From Edaphobacter lichenicola (GTDB lineage Bacteria > Acidobacteriota > Terriglobia > Terriglobales > Acidobacteriaceae), in assembly GCF_014201315.1 (NCBI RefSeq), contig NZ_JACHDY010000001.1:496001-560000 (forward strand): a stretch of 64,000 nucleotides of DNA. Direction: 5' to 3'. This document shows, in pieces, positions 35,691-44,696 of the stretch. Made by a program: the position numbers and the translations under genes. The first letter of the stretch is position 1. Each line of letters opens with the position of its first letter. The notes beneath the pieces are model-generated. The model searched no databases and was not told the DNA's origin. It worked only from the letters and a program-made list of their open reading frames with translations.

Positions 35691-35841
35691 CTAACGGTGG
35701 CCCTCTTGTTCGCCCAATTCTTCGGCGCGTCTTGCGATTCTCTTGAGCACTTCTACCATCTGTCGCTGCTCCTCGAGTGAGACATCCTGAAAGGCACGTT
35801 TAACGAGAGCGGTGTGTTGGCGATCGTGCAGGAGCACATCT
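35691..35841 (-). pseudogene. MarR regulator C-terminal fragment
   Basis: Reading the minus strand up to the stop at 35691-35693 gives about 49 residues, including HTALVKRAFQDVSLEEQRQM then EVLKRIARRAEELGEQEGHR. This matches the last helices of MarR regulators. An in-frame stop cuts the upstream part and no DNA-binding domain remains. Confidence 0.5.
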
Positions 35842-35949
35842 CAATGCCCCCGCAGGCCGCCCGGTAGTGAGCACCAGATAAGAGTGAGGCAAGCAAAATG
35901 GGCGCTGGGCTTGCGCTCCCCGACAAGCAGCCAGCCGATGACCTTAGTT

Positions 35950-35987
35950 GGGATGATCTTCTCGTCGCGAGACCGGCAGATCATCCC
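35950..35987. repeat. 10-bp perfect inverted repeat
   Basis: GGGATGATCT and AGATCATCCC are separated by 18 bp in the gene-free stretch 35842-36010. Nothing else is seen there. Confidence 0.4.
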
Positions 35988-36010
35988 GATATTGGCCGAC
36001 GGAACTCAGA

Positions 36011-36136
36011 TTCACCTGTACGCATGTGGAAATCACGTTGGTTAGATTCACAAAAACGTAATTTGAAGACAAGGAGGAGAAGATGTCTACGAAATCAAAC
36101 ACGGCAGCGATTCCGGCCGACGACCTGCGACGGAAT
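36011..36136 (+). repeat. diverged duplicate of cupin leader (left copy)
   Basis: This matches 36923-37069, which holds the promoter region, AAGGAGGAGAAG ribosome site and first codons of the cupin gene. Matching landmarks are GTACGcATGTGGaaATCACGTTG, the ribosome site and the codons for IPADD.RRN. The left copy lacks about 20 bp in the AT-rich spacer. Confidence 0.75.
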
Positions 36137-36157
36137 CAGGAGGGCACGGCAAGATGA
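36083..36157 (+). pseudogene. cupin 5' fragment, 24-codon leader
   Basis: ATG at 36083 encodes MSTKSNTAAIPADDLRRNQE then GTAR. The first 18 residues copy the N-terminus of the cupin at 37015, after which homology stops. Its stop overlaps the next ATG (ATGA at 36154), so it could be a translated leader coupled to the SDR. Confidence 0.6.
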
Positions 36158-36193
36158 AAACTCCAATAAAGAACACACGAGGGGCACGTAGCG

Positions 36194-36889
36194 TTGGTCA
36201 CCGGCGCCGGCCAAGGCATCGGCCACGCGATCGCACTGGCATTGGCAGAACGAGGCGCGCGGGTGATTGCGACCGATCTCAAACCGCCGCACGAAACCGC
36301 AAGGAAGATTGGCCTGACGGCAACCTCGCTTCAACTTGATGTGACTCAGGAAGCGGATTGGCGTTCGGCATACGTCAAGAGCCTGGAGGTTGGCGAGGTG
36401 GATATCGTCGTGAACAACGCGGGTTATTTCCCGAACCGCCTTATCGAGGAACTCGATCTGCCGACGTGGCGAAGGACGATGGCTACTAATCTCGACTCGC
36501 ACTTCCTGAGCGCGAAGTACTTCTTACCCGCGATGAGAAAGAAGAAGTGGGGCCGCTTTGTCGGCATATCGTCAAACATGGTCGGCTTAGCGATACCCGG
36601 TATGAGCCACTACATCGCTTCAAAGATGGGAATCATCGGGTTCATGAGAGGTTTGGCGAACGACGTTGCAAACGACGGCATTACCGCGAACGCGGTCTTG
36701 CCCGGTCTGATCAATACTCTGGCAACTGCGCCTCAATCGGATGAGCAAAAGCGCGCCACCTGGGAACAGCAGGCCATCAAGCGTATGGGGGAGCCGGAGG
36801 ACGTCTCAGGTGCGATTTTGTTTTTGACAAGCGATGATGCTGCCGGGCAGGCAATTGTGGTTGATGGTGGTCAGTACCGCATCGGCTAA
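36194..36889 (+). CDS. SDR family oxidoreductase, probable 5' frameshift
   Basis: An SDR with TGAGQGIG, NNAG and YIASK motifs, ending GQAIVVDGGQYRIG. The in-frame start is a TTG at 36194 with no good ribosome site. Family similarity extends upstream (EGHVALV) to a stop. An ATG at 36154 with AGGAGG upstream reads into the same protein if one G is removed from GGGG at 36181-36184, giving MKTPIKNTRGHVALVTGAG. So the gene either has a frameshift or contains a sequencing error there. 231 residues from the TTG. Confidence 0.75.
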   Translation: MVTGAGQGIGHAIALALAERGARVIATDLKPPHETARKIGLTATSLQLDVTQEADWRSAYVKSLEVGEVDIVVNNAGYFPNRLIEELDLPTWRRTMATNLDSHFLSAKYFLPAMRKKKWGRFVGISSNMVGLAIPGMSHYIASKMGIIGFMRGLANDVANDGITANAVLPGLINTLATAPQSDEQKRATWEQQAIKRMGEPEDVSGAILFLTSDDAAGQAIVVDGGQYRIG

Positions 36890-36922
36890 GCTCTGCCTCC
36901 GGCGTATGAAAACGGAACTGGT

Positions 36923-37069
36923 ATTCACGTGTACGTATGTGGAGATCACGTTGATCAGGTTTACACAACGCAATCCGTAATTTCAAAACGTAATTTCTAA
37001 ACAAGGAGGAGAAGATGTCTACGATATCCAACACGGTAGCGATTCCGGCCGACGACACGCGGCGGAATC
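36923..37069 (+). repeat. cupin leader (right copy of duplication)
   Basis: The intact copy of the region duplicated at 36011-36136; it contains the ribosome site AAGGAGGAGAAG and the cupin start at 37015. Confidence 0.75.
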
Positions 37070-37551
37070 TGGTGGTTCGAAACCCGGATAACAGCGGTGC
37101 CCAGCATCTCGGGGTCGTGGGCGACACCTACACGATCCTGCTGTCTGGAGCAGATACTGCAGGTCGATTCACTCTGATCGATATGCATGTTCCTCCCGGA
37201 GGCGGGCCTCCCCCGCATCGGCATGATTTCGAGGAGAGCTTTACTCTTCTCGACGGGGAACTCGAGGCGACCTTCCGAGGGGAGAAGCGGACGGTGCGCG
37301 CTGGAGAGACGATTCACATTCCAGCGAACGCTCCTCACCAGTTTCATAATGCCTCGTCGAAGCCGGTGAGGATGCTCTGCATCTGCTCGCCGGCAGGCCA
37401 GGAGGAGTTCTTCAAAGAGTTGGGAGCAGTGGTTGCGACGCGTACCACACCGCCTCCCAGGCTCGATGCAGCACAGGAAGCGGCGTTCCTCAAGAAGGCA
37501 ATTGAACTGGCTCCGAAGTACCGAACCGAACTGCTCAGAGAAGCGAAGTAG
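37015..37551 (+). CDS. cupin domain protein
   Basis: The 178-residue protein has one cupin barrel: motif 1 PPPHRHDFEESFTLLDGELE (His/His/Glu metal ligands) and motif 2 IPANAPHQFHN. A 50-residue helical tail follows. The substrate is unknown. AAGGAGGAG precedes the ATG, a strong site. The neighbouring SDR carries a copy of this leader. Confidence 0.9.
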   Translation: MSTISNTVAIPADDTRRNLVVRNPDNSGAQHLGVVGDTYTILLSGADTAGRFTLIDMHVPPGGGPPPHRHDFEESFTLLDGELEATFRGEKRTVRAGETIHIPANAPHQFHNASSKPVRMLCICSPAGQEEFFKELGAVVATRTTPPPRLDAAQEAAFLKKAIELAPKYRTELLREAK

Positions 37552-37567
37552 GGCCGACTCAAGGCGT

Positions 37568-37595
37568 AGCACCGGCTTGATAGTTGACCGGTGCT
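37568..37595. terminator. bidirectional hairpin between convergent genes
   Basis: The 8-bp perfect stem AGCACCGG/CCGGTGCT with a 12-nt loop lies between the ends of the cupin gene and the convergent beta-propeller gene. There is no T-tract. Confidence 0.5.
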
Positions 37596-37647
37596 CGCCT
37601 GGCATCGTTCTATGCGAGGGAGAGAATGTAACAGCCTTTGGGATCTC

Positions 37648-38622
37648 TCAGGGAACGTAGACGAGGAACTCCGGCATGTCCGGAAGGCCTTCCATGAACG
37701 TCCCCTTTTTCTTTCCCTCGGGGGAAAAGCGCAGCACCCGCTGCTTCTTTCGCTCGGCGACGTAGAGATCGCCGTCGGGCCCGATGGCAAAGCCGGAGGG
37801 GGTATCGAGTTTTCCGTCGATTACCACGCGCGCCTTGAGCTTGCCGCTCGGCGGTGTGGAGGTCAGGTCCAGCGCGAGGATGCTGCCGGTGCCCGCGGCG
37901 CCGATGTAGAGCGTCTCGCCGAGCAGGAGCAGGTGCACGGGCGCCTTGAGCGCGTGCTCGGTGATGTGGGCCATCAACTCGCCGGACTCCACCAGAAAGA
38001 CCTTCACGGCGTCGCCGGCTTCGTCCGCCACATACAGATGCTTGCGGTGCACGACGATGCCGCGCACCGAGCGCCGTGGTTTGCCTTGCTCGTCGAGCAC
38101 GACGCTAAGGCCGAGAGGCGATGGCACATCGAGCGGCGTGCGGTCACCGTACCCGGGCAGCCTTCCCTGGCTGGACGCGACGAGCGTGCCGGGGAGGAAC
38201 TTCCCGTCGGGATAGCGCATGCGCAGGTGCTCGGCCACGGGTGCGGGCTGGCGGGTCTGGGGCACAAGCGACACTACGGTGTTGGTGTCCTGACAGGAGA
38301 TGTAGATGCGACCATCGTCGCCCAGATCCACGTCGAAGGGGTGCACCATCGCTGCAACCTGCTCGGTCTTCGCCAGCACCTCCTCGAAGCGGAAGGAGTC
38401 GCCGTGCCGGTGGTAGCGTGCGATGTGGCTATCCTTGCGCCACGCGTTCGCGATGTAGAGGTCGTCGCCCACCAAGGCGAAGCCGCGCGCAATGTGCAGC
38501 GGCTCGGCGGCATAGGGATCGAGGAGCAGGGGATGTATCTTGCGCGGGGAGCCGTCGTCCTCGAAGACGTCGATGTTGTTGACACCGTGCTTCGATTCAC
38601 CCCGATAGCTGATCCACCACAC
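37648..38622 (-). CDS. beta-propeller (NHL/SMP-30-like) protein
   Basis: The 324-residue protein has repeated blades of the type GDDLYIANAW, DDGRIYISCQDTNTV, RKHLYVADEAGDAVKV, GETLYIGAAGTGSI and DGDLYVAERKKQRVLRF. No signal peptide is seen. The GTG start at 38622 has GGGAGGACAG upstream. Ligand or enzyme activity is unknown. Confidence 0.8.
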   Translation of the reverse strand: MWWISYRGESKHGVNNIDVFEDDGSPRKIHPLLLDPYAAEPLHIARGFALVGDDLYIANAWRKDSHIARYHRHGDSFRFEEVLAKTEQVAAMVHPFDVDLGDDGRIYISCQDTNTVVSLVPQTRQPAPVAEHLRMRYPDGKFLPGTLVASSQGRLPGYGDRTPLDVPSPLGLSVVLDEQGKPRRSVRGIVVHRKHLYVADEAGDAVKVFLVESGELMAHITEHALKAPVHLLLLGETLYIGAAGTGSILALDLTSTPPSGKLKARVVIDGKLDTPSGFAIGPDGDLYVAERKKQRVLRFSPEGKKKGTFMEGLPDMPEFLVYVP

Positions 38623-38796
38623 GGTTCTGTCCTCCCGAACGCGATCGCTGCATCGTCAGAACCGGCGCGCGATACCGTGCGGCTCTTCAGCCAACAGGCA
38701 AGCTGCGGTGACAATTACGACCCGCGCAATTGGACCGGGCATGGGGCATTATAAGCCGGGTGGAAGGCGCGCTTCCTTTATGCTGGAGGGAAGCGA

Positions 38797-39603
38797 ATGA
38801 TGCAGACCGTTTTGACGATTGCTGGATTCGACCCCTCGTCGGGTGCGGGTGTGACCGCCGACCTGATGGTGTTTGCGGCGCATGGGCTGTTTGGGACCTC
38901 GTGCGTTACGGGGCTGACGGTGCAGTCGACGCTGGGGGTGCGGGACAGCTTGCCGGTGCCGGTGGAGATGGTGCGGGCTACACTTGCTTGTCTCGAGAGC
39001 GATCTGCCGGCGGCGGGGATCAAGATTGGAATGCTGGGAACGGCGGCGAATGTGGTCGCGGTGGCGGAGTTTCTTGAGGGGCTGCGCGGGCGTGGGTGGC
39101 GGGTTCCGGTGGTGCTGGATCCGGTGATCCGGTCAAGCTCGGGAAGGGAACTGCTGGATGCGGAAGGGGTGGGGGCGCTGCGGGATAGGCTGCTGCCGCT
39201 GGTGGATTGGGTGACGCCGAATCTTGACGAGCTGGGGGTTTTGGCGGGGCGGATCGTGATGCAGCGGGGGGATATGCCGAAGGCGGCGCGGGATCTGCAG
39301 GCGATGGGAACGGGGCTGAATGTGGTGGCGACGGGTGGGCATCTGATGCCGCCGGACGATCTGCTGCTGCGCGTGGGCGGGGAGATGGATTGGCTGCCGG
39401 GGGAGCAGATTGTGAGCCGGTCGACGCATGGGACGGGGTGTGCGTTTTCGAGCGCGCTGCTGAGCAGGGTGGTGCTGGGGGATGCTCCGCTGGCTGCGGC
39501 GAGGATGGCGAAGCGGTATGTGGCGGAGGCGATTCGGACGGCGGAGCCGAGGGGCGCGGGGCTGGGGCCGGTGAATCCGCTGTGGCCTCTGCGGGAGGAG
39601 TAG
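38797..39603 (+). CDS. thiD: hydroxymethylpyrimidine/phosphomethylpyrimidine kinase
   Basis: ThiD makes HMP diphosphate for thiamine synthesis. Family motifs: TIAGFDPSSGAGVTADL at the start, VLDPVIRSSSG in the middle, and the anion hole/catalytic Asp region STHGTGCAFSSAL. 268 residues, of normal length. A thiS gene 600 bp downstream supports a thiamine locus. Confidence 0.94.
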   Translation: MMQTVLTIAGFDPSSGAGVTADLMVFAAHGLFGTSCVTGLTVQSTLGVRDSLPVPVEMVRATLACLESDLPAAGIKIGMLGTAANVVAVAEFLEGLRGRGWRVPVVLDPVIRSSSGRELLDAEGVGALRDRLLPLVDWVTPNLDELGVLAGRIVMQRGDMPKAARDLQAMGTGLNVVATGGHLMPPDDLLLRVGGEMDWLPGEQIVSRSTHGTGCAFSSALLSRVVLGDAPLAAARMAKRYVAEAIRTAEPRGAGLGPVNPLWPLREE

Positions 39604-39833
39604 TTGGTTTCGACGGATGTGCTGAATCGGGAAAAGAGGGGGCGGCCGGTGTGCGGGAGGGGAACAAGGCACGGTTAGGGTGCAGAAACTACATCGATTG
39701 GGTCATTGCGGAGCTGTGGCTGGACTGTTCCGATAGCGCTGAGGGTTATACGTTGAGTTGTCTGAGTCGGGATATTCCGGATAATGCCGCGGTGAGGTTC
39801 GCCGATAGGGATTAGGACGGAGGATTCAGGTCC

Positions 39834-40190
39834 ATGTCCACAGTTGCTTTTCCCGGGGTCTTTCGACCCGAACTCGTAAACCGGAGCGCCTCGAGCGTTC
39901 CAACTCTTTCGCCGGGCAACCCCCCGCCGAAGAACGCAGACCTGACGATTCACAGGATCAGCCAGACGCACCACGGACGCACGCTGCTGACGCTGGGCCA
40001 TGCGGCTGAGTACCTGGCAAACTCTCGGCGTTATTCGATCGAGGCATTCGACAACAAATCAGACGATGAGGCAATCCATATCCTGCTGGGGCTGAGCCGC
40101 AGTGTGTTTGAAGACTTTGCCGAACCTAAGACATTGACTCGCGGGTTGTGGAACTGGATGGTTGAGCGGGTGGTGCGGGTGCTGAGTTAG
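39834..40190 (+). CDS. hypothetical protein
   Basis: I do not recognise this 118-residue protein. Its first 35 residues are proline-rich and disordered. The rest is alpha-helical with HHGRTLLTLGHAAEYLANSR, followed by SDDEAIHILLGLSRSVFEDF. GGAGG lies upstream of the ATG, and it sits between thiD and thiS on the same strand. No signal peptide is seen. Confidence 0.7.
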   Translation: MSTVAFPGVFRPELVNRSASSVPTLSPGNPPPKNADLTIHRISQTHHGRTLLTLGHAAEYLANSRRYSIEAFDNKSDDEAIHILLGLSRSVFEDFAEPKTLTRGLWNWMVERVVRVLS

Positions 40191-40211
40191 CCCGCGATGC
40201 TGCTAGGCTGA

Positions 40212-40436
40212 ATGGGTATGGCACTTACGGTGATCTTGAATGGCCAGTCCCGCAGCTTTGACGCACTTGAGGAAGCTGCCAACCTTGAACAACTCGTCGT
40301 GGAGCTGGGATTGAAGGGCGACCGTGTGGCGATCGAACACAATGGGGAGATCGCTCCTCGCTCGCAGTGGGCCCAGACGGTTTTGCACGGAGGGGACCGG
40401 CTCGAGGTGGTTCACTTTGTCGGGGGCGGAGTTTGA
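40212..40436 (+). CDS. thiS: sulfur carrier protein ThiS
   Basis: Ubiquitin-like sulfur carrier for thiazole synthesis; 74 residues from the ATG at 40212 or 72 from that at 40218. Fold motifs: VILNGQ at the start, AIEHNGEIAPRSQW in the middle and GDRLEVVHFVGGGV at the end. The protein ends GGGV, not GG, so a terminal Val must be removed or tolerated for activation. The last 25 bp overlap the end of the convergent glycosyltransferase gene. Confidence 0.87.
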   Translation: MGMALTVILNGQSRSFDALEEAANLEQLVVELGLKGDRVAIEHNGEIAPRSQWAQTVLHGGDRLEVVHFVGGGV

Positions 40437-41620
40437 CGAGGCGTTTCGTTCGGTGCCTCTTTCGCTATCAGATGCTTTAGAAGAGACTCCCAGCGGTCGC
40501 CGTAGTCGTCCCAGCCTCCGAGAAGCTGGACGCGACGAAGGGCGGCCTCGCTCATCTGCGATTGGAGGGCGGGGTCGTCGGCGAGTTGCTGCATGCGCTC
40601 GGTGAGGGCGGCTGCGTCGCGAACCGGGACTACGAAGCCTTCTACGCCGTTGGTGAAGAGGTCTTCGCCGCCCGTGTTTGTCGAGCAGAGAACCGGGCAG
40701 CCACAGGCGAGGGCTTGACCCTGGACCAGTGCCAGACCCTCTTCGATGCTGGGGAGGACCATGACGTGGCTGGTGCTCATGAGGGCTGCGAGCTGTTCCT
40801 GCGGAAGTGGGCCGAGGAACTCGACCTGCTGTTGAGGGAGGCGGTCGAGGACGGTCTTCATATCGGGATGGATGGACCCGGCGAGGCGCAGGCGCTTTGC
40901 GGGATGACGCAGCTGGGCGAAGGCCTCGAGCAGGTAGGGAACTCCCTTGCGTAGGGTGACGGAGCCGGCAAAGAGCACCTCGAAACGATCGGCGGGAGGC
41001 TCGCCCGTGCGGGTGAAGCTTTCAAGGCGAACGCCATAGGGGATGACGTGGAGCTTTTCGGCGGGGACGCCCATTTCTACGAAGGAGCGGGCGGCGAAGC
41101 TAGAGGGGACGGTGATGGCGTCCGAGATATTGTAGATTTTTTCTTCGCGGAGGATGTCGCGGATGTCGGTAACGGGACGGGTTACATTCCAGCGCTGGTA
41201 CTCGTCCGAGACGATTGTCTCCTGGTAGCGCTGGTGCGAGGAGCCGCGGTCGCAGATGAGGCGGCCTCCACGAGACTGGATCTCGCGGCCGGTTTTTAGG
41301 CTGGAGCCGGAGATGGCGATGAGGGCGTCTGGGGTTGCGGCGGCGCGGGTGCGGCGGAGGGTCCACTCATCGAAGGAGAGCGCGTTGGCATAACTTATTT
41401 GATCCATTAGGTATGGATGGTGAATGCCAAAGCGTTGCATGAGGATTTCGGGGGTGTGAACCCAGGGGAAGGTCTCGACGACTTCGTAGGGGAGGCCTTC
41501 GCGCTTAAGGCGGGTCCAGGGCCAGGTGGAGTAGATGCGCTGGAGATGGCCTCGGCGGTGAAGTTGGCGGGCGAGTTCAAAGTGATGAAAGACACCGAAG
41601 ACCGTCTGAACGATTCGCAT
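40412..41620 (-). CDS. glycosyltransferase family 4
   Basis: GT-B fold glycosyltransferase of 402 residues. The donor-binding half has FAGSVTLRKGVPYLLEAF, then MVLPSIEEGLALVQGQALAC (the ExxxxxxxE motif of GT4) and CSTNTGGEDLF. The N-terminus is VFGVFHHFELARQLHRRGHL. It is probably cytoplasmic and used for surface glycans. The acceptor is unknown. Confidence 0.9.
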   Translation of the reverse strand: MRIVQTVFGVFHHFELARQLHRRGHLQRIYSTWPWTRLKREGLPYEVVETFPWVHTPEILMQRFGIHHPYLMDQISYANALSFDEWTLRRTRAAATPDALIAISGSSLKTGREIQSRGGRLICDRGSSHQRYQETIVSDEYQRWNVTRPVTDIRDILREEKIYNISDAITVPSSFAARSFVEMGVPAEKLHVIPYGVRLESFTRTGEPPADRFEVLFAGSVTLRKGVPYLLEAFAQLRHPAKRLRLAGSIHPDMKTVLDRLPQQQVEFLGPLPQEQLAALMSTSHVMVLPSIEEGLALVQGQALACGCPVLCSTNTGGEDLFTNGVEGFVVPVRDAAALTERMQQLADDPALQSQMSEAALRRVQLLGGWDDYGDRWESLLKHLIAKEAPNETPRQTPPPTK

Positions 41621-41700
41621 AGCGCCCGTTGGGCGATTGACCTCGGTTCATCGTAACAAAGGTCTTTAGATTATTTGATTCGTGGTGTGGACGTGCCTGG

Positions 41701-42783
41701 TCAGGGAGCAGATTGGACTGCGGGGCGATGATACTTAGCGGTTAGGAGCCGGGTCACAGGCCTCTCGACGTAGAGATAGCAGAGGGGGCCGATGAGAGCG
41801 ACGGACAGAAAGGCGAGGACCACATTCGTGTCGGGGCCTAGACGCGCGAGATGGGGATAGAGGCGATCGTATCCGTAGAAGACGAGGAGCGTGACGAGGT
41901 AGATGGAGTAGGACGCGTCGCCGAGGAAGACGCCGAGACGCCCGATGGGGGACGTGATCTGCGTGAAGCGGAAGACGAGGCCTGCGGTGATCATGGCGGC
42001 GGGAATGCCCCAGAGAAAGATGCGATACCAGCTGAGGGCTCCGTTGAGGACATATCTGGCGTCGCCGAGGTTGTAGTCGCCGAAGAAGAGGGTGGAGAGA
42101 AGCCATAGCGACCCGGTGGCGAGCAGCACAGTGCCGAGGGCGTGGCGCTTGCCGAAACGCGCGTAGGCCAGGCCGATGAGACAGCCGAAGATGAACTCGA
42201 TGTTGAGGGGATTGGCCACCAGAATGAGCACGGGCTGGTGGAAGCCGAGCAGGCCGCCGACAACGATGAAGGCAAGGATGGTGAGGATGGTTCGTTCGAC
42301 GACACGTGCGGCGCCGAAGAAGAGATTGAGAGTGAGAGTGTAGTAGAAGAACATCTCGAAGATGAGCGTCCAGCCGATGAAGATGAGCGGCGGCGGCATG
42401 GGAAAGCGCAGCGAGGGAAGCAGGAGGTAGGAGTTGAGGAGCCAGGCAGTGGTTAGATGGTGTAGCTTCCACTGAATCAGAACAAAGAAGAAGGAGAGGA
42501 TCCAGTAGATGGGAAAGATGCGGATGAAGCGGCGAAGGAGAAAGTCGATTGCGCCGTGGGGCAGGCTGGGATGAGTGGGGCGGACGCTCATGGCGACGGT
42601 GGAGAGGATGAATCCGCTGATCGTAAAGAATATGTCGACGCCGCAGGCGCCAAAGTTGGTGAGGTTGAAGAAGTGACTTTGGCGGGAGACTGCGTGCCCT
42701 GAGACGACAAAGAGGGAGTGGACGTAGACGACGAGCAGGGCCGCGATCGCGCGAAGGATCTGGATCGAGTCGTGTCTTTTCAT
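41701..42783 (-). CDS. acyltransferase 3 family membrane protein
   Basis: OafA/YrhL-type O-acetyltransferase of 360 residues with about ten membrane helices. It starts at the ATG at 42783: IQILRAIAALLVVYVHSL with the catalytic His in the first helix. FFTISGFILS, FLLRRFIRIFPIYW (RRxxR-like) and YSIYLVTLLVFY follow. It acetylates a surface glycan. It starts 26 bp after the end of the GT39-like gene, which suggests an operon. Confidence 0.9.
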   Translation of the reverse strand: MKRHDSIQILRAIAALLVVYVHSLFVVSGHAVSRQSHFFNLTNFGACGVDIFFTISGFILSTVAMSVRPTHPSLPHGAIDFLLRRFIRIFPIYWILSFFFVLIQWKLHHLTTAWLLNSYLLLPSLRFPMPPPLIFIGWTLIFEMFFYYTLTLNLFFGAARVVERTILTILAFIVVGGLLGFHQPVLILVANPLNIEFIFGCLIGLAYARFGKRHALGTVLLATGSLWLLSTLFFGDYNLGDARYVLNGALSWYRIFLWGIPAAMITAGLVFRFTQITSPIGRLGVFLGDASYSIYLVTLLVFYGYDRLYPHLARLGPDTNVVLAFLSVALIGPLCYLYVERPVTRLLTAKYHRPAVQSAP

Positions 42784-42808
42784 CGAGAGAGGGAGACCGG
42801 CTTCAAGG

Positions 42809-44311
42809 TCAGTGGGGTCGCCCTGGAGTGTCTTTTCGAAGGTAGATGCGGTATCCGCGTTCGTGCTGCGCATCGCCGCCACGTTGTATGGAAAGAACGT
42901 AGTTTTCGTCCAGGAGGTCGGTGAACCGCGGCCAGAACTGCAGTTTCTCGTAGCCATGAGCACCGTAGGTCGGCCACTGTTCATTGGTCAAGACGATGAT
43001 CCGAGGATTGGATTTCTTCAACTGTGCCAGGAAGTCGTCTCTCAGATGTTCTACCCGCGCATCGTTGCGGTCGAGGAAGAAGACGGTGTCGTTGACGTAG
43101 CCTGTGGCCATGGTGATGTTCATTTGAAGCAGGACGTTGAGACAGCCGCTGGTCACGTCAAGACACTGCACCTCACCTGGCGCATCCGAAGCATGCAGGG
43201 CGACCAGGTCACTCTGAAGCGCTCCTTCGTTCCACCTGTCCCACCGGGCTGGACGTGAGAGACGGGGGTAGAGTGCGGCGGAGAACAAGACCAGAGCAAG
43301 AGCCAACCATTTGTAGGTTGCTGAACTTTGCCTGATCGTCGCTACAAGCACCCAGCCGGCCCAGAGAAAGAAGAAAAAATAGAAGGGCGTGCGGTGATAT
43401 AGGAAGCCTTTGTGTTGCAGGAAGTACGATGCAGCGCCCAGTGCGGAGGCGAGGAGTAAGACCTGCTGGTCAAGGTTGTTTCTGAGGGAGGGTTGCAGCG
43501 CGACGAGGAGCAGCGAGCCGATTGCCACCTCCGGTAGTACATGAATTGGATCGAAGATAGCCGGAAGCATCTTCCGGAAGCCCATGGAAGCTGTGGTCGC
43601 ATAGACCGGAACCATGGTCCATTCGAGATGGAGAAAGGCGCCTAAAGCTTTTTCGTAGAGAAGATAGGCAAGGATCAATGCGATGCCGGCGGCGAACCCG
43701 GCGAGGAGATATCCCAGATAGGCGCGGAGTGGGAGCTGCCGCTTGCGGAGTGCCAGGACCGTTGGCAGGGCGAGGAGAAGAAAGACGCTGGCCGTAGGCT
43801 TGATCGTCGAAGCGAGCGCGACGGAGAGTCCGAAGAAGAGGATGAGGAGCGGCCGTTGTCGATGGAAGGATTCAAGTAAGAAGGCGACACCGGCCCCGAG
43901 CAGGCAGGTCATGAAGAAGTCTCGCTGGCCCAGGCCGATGATGCTGGCCCAGGTGCCGGTATGCTCCAGCACAAAGAAAGAGAAGCCGAAGACAGCGGCG
44001 AACCAGAGCTCTCGGCGGCGCGTGATGACGAGCATGGAGGCTAGAGCTACGACCAGGCCGCAGAGATCGAAGAGGCGGAATGCGAGATCGCCGGGGCCGA
44101 AGAGGTGCCTTTCGAGGCTGTAAAGAAGAAGCGATCCGGGAAACTGTACTTCGACGATGTCACGATAGAGACGCATCCCGTGCTCGCTCAGGTAGACCAT
44201 GTAGAGCAGGATGGGGCTGTCGTGCACCATGGGCCAGTGGATGGAGTGAGCGATGGTGATGGTTACGAAGACCGCGAACCAGACGGTGAGGAGAGCGAAC
44301 AAAATGCGCAA
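42809..44311 (-). CDS. membrane glycosyltransferase, GT39/ArnT-like
   Basis: The 500-residue protein has an N-terminal membrane helix, an acidic loop (YLSEHGMRLYRDIVEVQFPG, like the family Asp/Glu catalytic loop) and about ten helices, then a soluble C-terminal domain of about 120 residues (from about VQCLDVTSGCLNVLLQ). It is likely to use a lipid-linked sugar donor at the periplasmic face. It is followed by the acyltransferase. Confidence 0.82.
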   Translation of the reverse strand: MRILFALLTVWFAVFVTITIAHSIHWPMVHDSPILLYMVYLSEHGMRLYRDIVEVQFPGSLLLYSLERHLFGPGDLAFRLFDLCGLVVALASMLVITRRRELWFAAVFGFSFFVLEHTGTWASIIGLGQRDFFMTCLLGAGVAFLLESFHRQRPLLILFFGLSVALASTIKPTASVFLLLALPTVLALRKRQLPLRAYLGYLLAGFAAGIALILAYLLYEKALGAFLHLEWTMVPVYATTASMGFRKMLPAIFDPIHVLPEVAIGSLLLVALQPSLRNNLDQQVLLLASALGAASYFLQHKGFLYHRTPFYFFFFLWAGWVLVATIRQSSATYKWLALALVLFSAALYPRLSRPARWDRWNEGALQSDLVALHASDAPGEVQCLDVTSGCLNVLLQMNITMATGYVNDTVFFLDRNDARVEHLRDDFLAQLKKSNPRIIVLTNEQWPTYGAHGYEKLQFWPRFTDLLDENYVLSIQRGGDAQHERGYRIYLRKDTPGRPH

Positions 44312-44696
44312 GGTCGACGGTTTGAGTGCCGGGGAAGAGATGCCGATATTGCGTTGCGTCAGGGCCGAGCCTCCGGATGGTGCTTCAGGAAGAAGTATAG
44401 AGTCTGGCTATAGGATTAGCCGAGAGAATCAATTCGGGAAGCGCGATGCAGGGGAGTATGGTTCAGGGCAAGCTTTTCGATGGACGGTGGCTATTCCTGC
44501 GCCGCCAACTCGCAGGTCTATCTTTACACTCTGGGAGCGAGAACGCGGAAGAACGTTCCAGAAGCCCTGAATACGTCCCTGTGTCTCAAGGAACTACATT
44601 GAAGAGAACTTTTCCAGTAAACTCTAAGCTCCCCATCCGGATGCGAAGCAGCGTCGTCTTTGCTCTGGGCTGAACAGGACCAGAGGAAGGCTACAG
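44312..44696. other. intergenic, no gene recognised
   Basis: Short open frames here have no recognisable protein and no ribosome site of note. Confidence 0.5.

Noticed and set aside
37591-38754. A 387-codon plus-strand frame over the beta-propeller gene.
   Set aside because: The minus-strand protein has repeated propeller blades and a good ribosome site; the plus frame does not.
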